A DNA stretch of 32,725 nt from positions 1 to 32,725 of the forward strand of contig CAZKCI010000052.1 in NCBI GenBank assembly GCA_964551475.1. Reading direction: 5' to 3'. The stretch comes from CAZKCI01 sp964551475. GTDB lineage: Bacteria; Auribacterota; Erginobacteria; Erginobacterales; CAZKCI01. Shown one piece after another: positions 25,014 through 32,725 of the stretch (positions within the stretch are counted from its first letter, which is position 1; the number at the start of each line of letters is the position of its first letter). The translations under genes and the position numbers were made by a program. Under the pieces are notes generated by a model. That model made no database searches, had not been told where the DNA came from, and was given only the letters and a program-made list of their open reading frames with translations.

Positions 25014-25029
25014 ACAGGAAGGCGGAAAC

Positions 25030-25065
25030 GGAGCGATGGAAGGCCGCAGGCGGAGCCATCGCTCC
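25030..25065 (+). promoter_or_regulatory. 5'-UTR hairpin before the short FG-GAP gene
   Basis: A perfect 10-bp stem GGAGCGATGG/CCATCGCTCC with a 16-base loop ends 9 bp before the GGAGG ribosome site. It could protect or control the transcript. It has no T-tract, so it is not a typical terminator. Confidence 0.5.
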
Positions 25066-25087
25066 ACCAAAACTGGAGGGCGGGGCG

Positions 25088-26044
25088 ATGATGAAGAGGT
25101 TGTGCGTGATGGCGGCGATTGCGGCGGCGTGGTGCCTCACGGCATCGGCCGCCGACTTCGACGGCGACGGGAAGGACGACATCGGCATCTACCGGCCGTC
25201 AGACGGGATGTGGTCGATCCGGGACGTCACCCGGGCCTACCTGGGCAACTCGACCGACATCCCCGTCCCCGGCAAGTATGCCTCCGCGGCGCGGGCGGAC
25301 ATCGCGGTATTCCGCCCCTCCCAGGGGCTCTGGGCGATACTCGACCTGACCCGGGCCTACCTGGGTCAGGAGGGCGACGTACCCATGGGCGGGATCGGCG
25401 GCCCGCCGGCGGTCCCCTTCGAGGTCGAGGGTGACCTTCTCGGTGAAGTCGCTACGTTTGTCAACACCCACGGCACGGTCAACAGCTACGGGATACTGGT
25501 GCAGTCGGGCAGCAGCGGTGAGTCCGGCACAGGCGACCTGATCGCCTTCCAGAACGGCGCCGGGGCGTATCTCGCCTCCATCGAGTTCAGCGGCTACAAC
25601 GTGGTCTATAATAATTTTTCGGGGAGCCACCAGGCGACGCTCCCGGCGGAGCAGTCGAAGGAGAAGCTGCCCTACGGAACGGTGATGAGCCTCCGCGAGG
25701 CCCGTTCCGACCCCAGCCGGCCGGGCCAGGCGGATTACGTGGTCGAGCCCTCTTCCCGGCCATACGACAAGGCGGTCTTCGGGATCTACGCCGGCAGTTC
25801 CGCGAAGCGGCCGGGGTTCCACAACATCATCGCGGTCGGGGACGGCCACATCCTGGTCGGCAAGAAGGGCGGCGACATTGCGGTCGGGGACTACCTCACC
25901 TCGTCGGAAGTTCGGGGCCAGGCGATGAAGCAGACCGACGACCTCCTCCACGGCTACACTATCGCGAAAGCCCAGGAGCCGGTCTCTTGGGCGAAGGAAA
26001 AGGGCGACATGAAGCTTATCGCCTGCACATTCCATGCCCAGTAA
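25088..26044 (+). CDS. Secreted protein: two FG-GAP repeats then tail-fibre-like C-terminal (peptidase G2-like) domain
   Basis: 318 residues. GGAGG lies 8 bases before the ATG at 25088. Signal peptide MMKRLCVMAAIAAAWCLTAS, cleaved before ADFDGDG. Exactly two FG-GAP-like repeats follow (about residues 22-100); the second has lost its acidic loop (KYASAARAD). After a Gly/Pro hinge comes a domain of about 200 residues: NSYGILVQSGSSGESGTGDL, SIEFSGYNVVYNNFSG, FGIYAGSS, then IIAVGDGHILVG, GDIAVGDYLTSSEVRGQAMK and LLHGYTIAKAQEPV. These resemble the C-terminal intramolecular-chaperone/peptidase G2 domains of phage tail fibres, which act as trimers; that assignment is tentative. It is the only + strand gene among the repeat proteins, divergent from a related pseudogene. 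Confidence 0.8.
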   Translation: MMKRLCVMAAIAAAWCLTASAADFDGDGKDDIGIYRPSDGMWSIRDVTRAYLGNSTDIPVPGKYASAARADIAVFRPSQGLWAILDLTRAYLGQEGDVPMGGIGGPPAVPFEVEGDLLGEVATFVNTHGTVNSYGILVQSGSSGESGTGDLIAFQNGAGAYLASIEFSGYNVVYNNFSGSHQATLPAEQSKEKLPYGTVMSLREARSDPSRPGQADYVVEPSSRPYDKAVFGIYAGSSAKRPGFHNIIAVGDGHILVGKKGGDIAVGDYLTSSEVRGQAMKQTDDLLHGYTIAKAQEPVSWAKEKGDMKLIACTFHAQ

Positions 26045-26094
26045 TACCCGGCAGGGTGTCGGCGCTTCGTGACCCAGTCGGAAGCCCGATCGGT

Positions 26095-26132
26095 CCGGGA
26101 AGCAGTCCGCGGTTCCGGGGACTGCTTCCCGG
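26095..26132 (+). terminator. Intrinsic terminator after the short FG-GAP gene
   Basis: A perfect 14-bp stem CCGGGAAGCAGTCC/GGACTGCTTCCCGG with a 10-base loop, followed by GTTCTTTATCT, 50 bp after the stop at 26044. Confidence 0.8.
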
Positions 26133-26172
26133 GTTCTTTATCTCCCGGGAGAGACCGGGGGATTCCCATTGT

Positions 26173-26276
26173 CCTCCCCGACGGAAATGGTCAAGCGCCC
26201 CCCCCGCTCACTTGTCCCGAAAGGCGTTGAAGATCTCGGCCATACCCAGGCGTAACCAGTCCGGGCAACGCGGGAA
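26173..26276. repeat. Dispersed intergenic repeat family A, copy 4
   Basis: It begins CCTCCCCGACGGAAATGGTC and ends CCCAGGCGTAACCAGTCCGG, then GCAACGCGGGA. The last 31 bases differ from copy 3 at about three positions. The centre is diverged and longer than in the other copies. It fills most of the gap before the stop of gltD. Confidence 0.6.
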
Positions 26277-26323
26277 TCGGCGGTCATCCTTCGCCCTTCG
26301 GACAACTCGGGGCTCAGGGAGAG

Positions 26324-27727
26324 TCATTCTCTGCGGAGAAATTCGTCCAGCCTGGCCGCCGCGCAGCGGCCGGAAGCGATGGCCGTAGCCACGAGGGAAG
26401 GGCCCTCAGCGCAGTCGCCGGCGGCGAAGACGCCCGGGACCGAGGTCTCGCCGACCGGATCGGCGCGGAGGTTCCCGCGGTCGTCGAGAGCAAGGGCGAG
26501 GTCGGAGATCAAGGGGCCGTGCTCGGCGTGGACGAACCCGGCGGCGATCAGAACGAGTCCTGCCGGGATTTCGAACTGAGATCCCGCAACCACCCGGGGC
26601 GCGCCGCCTTCCGGGTGCTCCAGGCGGGCGCAGCGGACGGCGCGCACGGCGCCCTCCCCGATGAACTCCGTTACCGCCACCGACCAGAGCCGTTGGCAAC
26701 CCTCCTCGTGGAAAGGCGACGAGCGCAGGATCCGGGGCCAGTTCGGCCAGGGGTTGGCGGGCAGGCGGCTCTCCGGCGGACGGGGGAGAAGCTCAACCTG
26801 GACTATGCGTTGCGCTCCCTGGCGCCGCGCCGTCCCCACGCAGTCCGCCCCGGTGTCCCCTCCCCCCACGACCAGGACGTTCCGGTCCCGGGCGGAGATG
26901 ACGGCGGAGGGTAAAACCGCCTCTCCGCCGACAAGGCGATTCTGCTGGGAGAGGAAATCCAGGGCGAAATGAACCCCGGGAAGACCGCGTCCGGGGATGC
27001 TGACATCGCGGGGAGCGCGCGCGCCGGAGGCGATGAGTATCGCGTCGAAGGAGCGGCGGAGGTAGCCCCCGGAGATGTCCCGTCCCGCCTCCACCCCCGT
27101 TTCAAAGACCACTCCTTCCGCGCTCAACTGCTCGAGCCTCATATCCAGCACCGATTTCGGGAGCTTGAAATCGGGGATTCCATAGCGGAGCATCCCCCCC
27201 GCCTTCGCCTCCCTCTCGAAGGCCACCACGGCATGGCCCTTCCGGGCGAGCTGTTGCGCGGCCGCCAGACCCGCCGGCCCGGACCCGATGACCGCCACCC
27301 GCTTGCCCGACTTCATCTCCGCCGACCGGGGCTTCATCCATTTCTCGGCCAGGCCGCGCTCGGCCGCCGCCAGCTCGATCTGCCGGATGCTCACCGACGG
27401 GAAGGAGAGGGACAAGGTACAGGCCTCCTCGCAGGGGGCCGGGCATACCCTCCCCGTGATCTCGGGGAAGTTGTTGGTGGAATGGAGGACTTGGAGGGCC
27501 GTCTCCCAGAGATTCATGGTGAGGAGGCGATGAATGTCGGGCATGCGGTTTTCGAGCGGGCAGCCGAAGGCGTGGCAAAAAGGGACCCCGCAATCGAGGC
27601 AGCGCTCAGCCTGAAGGGCTATTTCCTCCGCCGGCAGGCGGCCCGCGAACTCATGGAAGTCCCGGATGCGCTCCTTGACCGGGCGCGGATCGGCGTCCTT
27701 ACGATCCAAGGTCAAAAAATTCGCCAT
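26324..27727 (-). CDS. gltD: Glutamate synthase small subunit (NAD(P)H-dependent)
   Basis: 467 residues from the ATG at 27727, with GGGAGG 7-12 bases upstream; the longer frame to 27817 would overlap gltB. It carries electrons from NAD(P)H through FAD and Fe-S clusters to GltB. Two N-terminal [4Fe-4S] cysteine sets are present: Cys43/46/51/56 in RCLDCGVPFCHAFGCP and Cys95/99/103 in VCPAPCEEAC. Dinucleotide folds start at VAVIGSGPAGLAAAQQLARK (about 144) and VLVVGGGDTGADCVGTARRQ. The C-terminus has the FAD motif GVFAAGDCAEGPSLVATAI. It is 46 bp after gltB and co-transcribed with it. Length is normal for the family (about 470). Confidence 0.95.
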   Translation of the reverse strand: MANFLTLDRKDADPRPVKERIRDFHEFAGRLPAEEIALQAERCLDCGVPFCHAFGCPLENRMPDIHRLLTMNLWETALQVLHSTNNFPEITGRVCPAPCEEACTLSLSFPSVSIRQIELAAAERGLAEKWMKPRSAEMKSGKRVAVIGSGPAGLAAAQQLARKGHAVVAFEREAKAGGMLRYGIPDFKLPKSVLDMRLEQLSAEGVVFETGVEAGRDISGGYLRRSFDAILIASGARAPRDVSIPGRGLPGVHFALDFLSQQNRLVGGEAVLPSAVISARDRNVLVVGGGDTGADCVGTARRQGAQRIVQVELLPRPPESRLPANPWPNWPRILRSSPFHEEGCQRLWSVAVTEFIGEGAVRAVRCARLEHPEGGAPRVVAGSQFEIPAGLVLIAAGFVHAEHGPLISDLALALDDRGNLRADPVGETSVPGVFAAGDCAEGPSLVATAIASGRCAAARLDEFLRRE

Positions 27728-27773
27728 GACGTTCCCTCCCGAAAGCGCCCGGGCGCGACGGGCGTTTTCCCAA

Positions 27774-32320
<4,547 letters not shown>

Positions 32321-32324
<4 letters not shown>

Positions 32325-32362
32325 TCGACAATCGCAATCATTGGCTCGGCGAAGAATTCCAC
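32321..32362 (-). CDS. Possible 13-residue leader peptide overlapping the gltB start
   Basis: GTG at 32362 opens a 13-codon ORF (MEFFAEPMIAIVE if GTG is read as Met) preceded by GAGAGGAGATAGCG, a better ribosome site than that of gltB. Its TGA overlaps the gltB GTG as GTGA, an arrangement typical of translational coupling. No run of Gln or Glu codons suggests attenuation. It may be chance. Confidence 0.35.
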
Positions 32363-32430
32363 CGCTATCTCCTCTCCCGTAGGTGCGGTTGGATGGGGTT
32401 GACGGCTTCCGGGCGTAGTTATTATTTCAA

Positions 32431-32447
32431 AGCAAGACGCGTGCCAA
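32431..32447 (-). promoter_or_regulatory. Sigma-54 promoter of gltBD
   Basis: On the minus strand TTGGCACG-CGTC-TTGCT matches the sigma-54 consensus TGGCACG-N4-TTGC at every conserved position, with GG and GC exactly 10 bp apart. Expected transcription start is near 32420, giving a leader of about 95 bases to the gltB GTG. Sigma-54 control of nitrogen-assimilation genes is well established. Confidence 0.88.
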
Positions 32448-32493
32448 TCCAGGTGAATATTCGTATCTTGTTGCACGGAAATCAGTAACGCGC

Positions 32494-32520
32494 TATTCCC
32501 CGGGCCGGGGCGGGGGAATA
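32494..32520. promoter_or_regulatory. TATTCCCC/GGGGAATA inverted repeat upstream of gltB
   Basis: An 8-bp inverted repeat around a GC-rich centre, between the sigma-54 promoter and the CTAC-N6-GTAG sites. It could be another regulator site or help bend DNA. Function is unknown. Confidence 0.35.
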
Positions 32521-32523
32521 TCC

Positions 32524-32568
32524 CTACATCGATGTAGGAAATGAGGGGGAAAAACTACCCGGGGGTAG
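32524..32568. promoter_or_regulatory. Two CTAC-N6-GTAG operators, likely activator sites for gltBD
   Basis: CTACATCGATGTAG (32524-32537) and CTACCCGGGGGTAG (32555-32568) share half-sites and spacer length. Their centres are 31 bp apart, three helical turns. They lie about 110 and 141 bp upstream of the expected start, the usual position for sigma-54 enhancer-binding proteins. The regulator is not in the window. Confidence 0.65.
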
Positions 32569-32621
32569 GGGGGAAGACGCGGAACTAGTGTGGTGTCACT
32601 AACACTGCTTTACAATAATAC

Positions 32622-32703
32622 TGTCATTGCGAGGAGCGAAGCGACGAAGCAATCTCTTGGGGCGCAAGCAATTGAGATTGCTTCGCTCTCGCTCGCAATG
32701 ACA
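32622..32703. repeat. REP-like long palindrome (TGTCATTGCGAGGAGCGAAG type)
   Basis: The left arm TGTCATTGCGAGGAGCGAAG continues CGACGAAGCAATCTC; the right arm is GAGATTGCTTCGCTCTCGCT then CGCAATGACA, around a 17-base centre. The two arms are almost perfect inverted repeats. Elements starting TGTCATTGCGAG and ending CGCAATGACA are common non-coding repeats in many bacterial genomes, often as MITE-like copies. Confidence 0.8.
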
Positions 32704-32725
32704 AATCCGGACAAGGTATTTCTGG

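Noticed and set aside
25006..25018. CTGTA-CAA-TACAG as a LexA (SOS) box
   Set aside because: The E. coli-type box is CTG-N10-CAG; here the spacing is N7. Kept only as a possible operator.

Overview
The window is high-GC bacterial chromosome from what looks like an uncultured Gram-negative-type organism. Lipoprotein and Sec signal peptides, an ArnT-like glycosyltransferase, a TMTC-like membrane protein and large secreted repeat proteins all fit a cell with an elaborate surface. The mix of secreted FG-GAP and SBBP beta-propeller proteins with Pro/Thr linkers, a sigma-54 promoter and many intergenic repeats is typical of poorly cultured lineages. I cannot name the phylum from sequence alone. TGA, TAA and TAG all act as stops, so the code is standard.

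Layout. At 1-1020 (+) is the 3' part of a degenerate YchF-like P-loop protein. From 1102 to about 19,400 every gene is on the minus strand, and most encode large secreted modular proteins: a C25 (gingipain-type) peptidase, a BNR-like/SBBP/FG-GAP protein, a Cys-ladder beta-helix protein, a double-SBBP/FG-GAP protein, and a protein with a long PTLTPVKT minisatellite and FG-GAP repeats. Between them are a conserved 50-residue basic protein, a zinc-ribbon membrane protein, a TPR protein, an ArnT-like glycosyltransferase and a YwqK-like pseudogene. At 19,518-24,365 (-) is a three-gene operon: a secreted PsiD-like pyruvoyl decarboxylase, a sulfatase-fold lipoprotein and a TMTC-like membrane protein. 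At 24.6-26.0 kb an FG-GAP pseudogene (-) faces away from a short FG-GAP/tail-fibre-like gene (+). The window ends with gltBD (glutamate synthase, -) behind a consensus sigma-54 promoter with two CTAC-N6-GTAG operators.

Main idea. One roughly 40-residue FG-GAP-like repeat (DYDGDGTDD..VFRPS.GLWAVRDLTR.YFG..GDIPVPG) recurs in six intact genes and one pseudogene. In the four large proteins it occurs exactly six times each, attached to unrelated partner modules. In the two short proteins it occurs exactly twice, directly after the signal peptide, and is followed by domains typical of trimeric tail fibres. Six repeats per chain, or two repeats times three chains, would both give a six-bladed propeller, as known for the trimeric lectin RSL. 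The SBBP blocks always have seven repeats. This suggests a family of surface proteins sharing one six-bladed cassette.

The intergenic DNA holds several dispersed repeat families. One is a GGTCAAG-containing element seen four times. Another is a hairpin/terminator element, two 80-bp copies of which bracket two small genes. There are also GGCGG-type terminators and a long REP-like palindrome at the right end.
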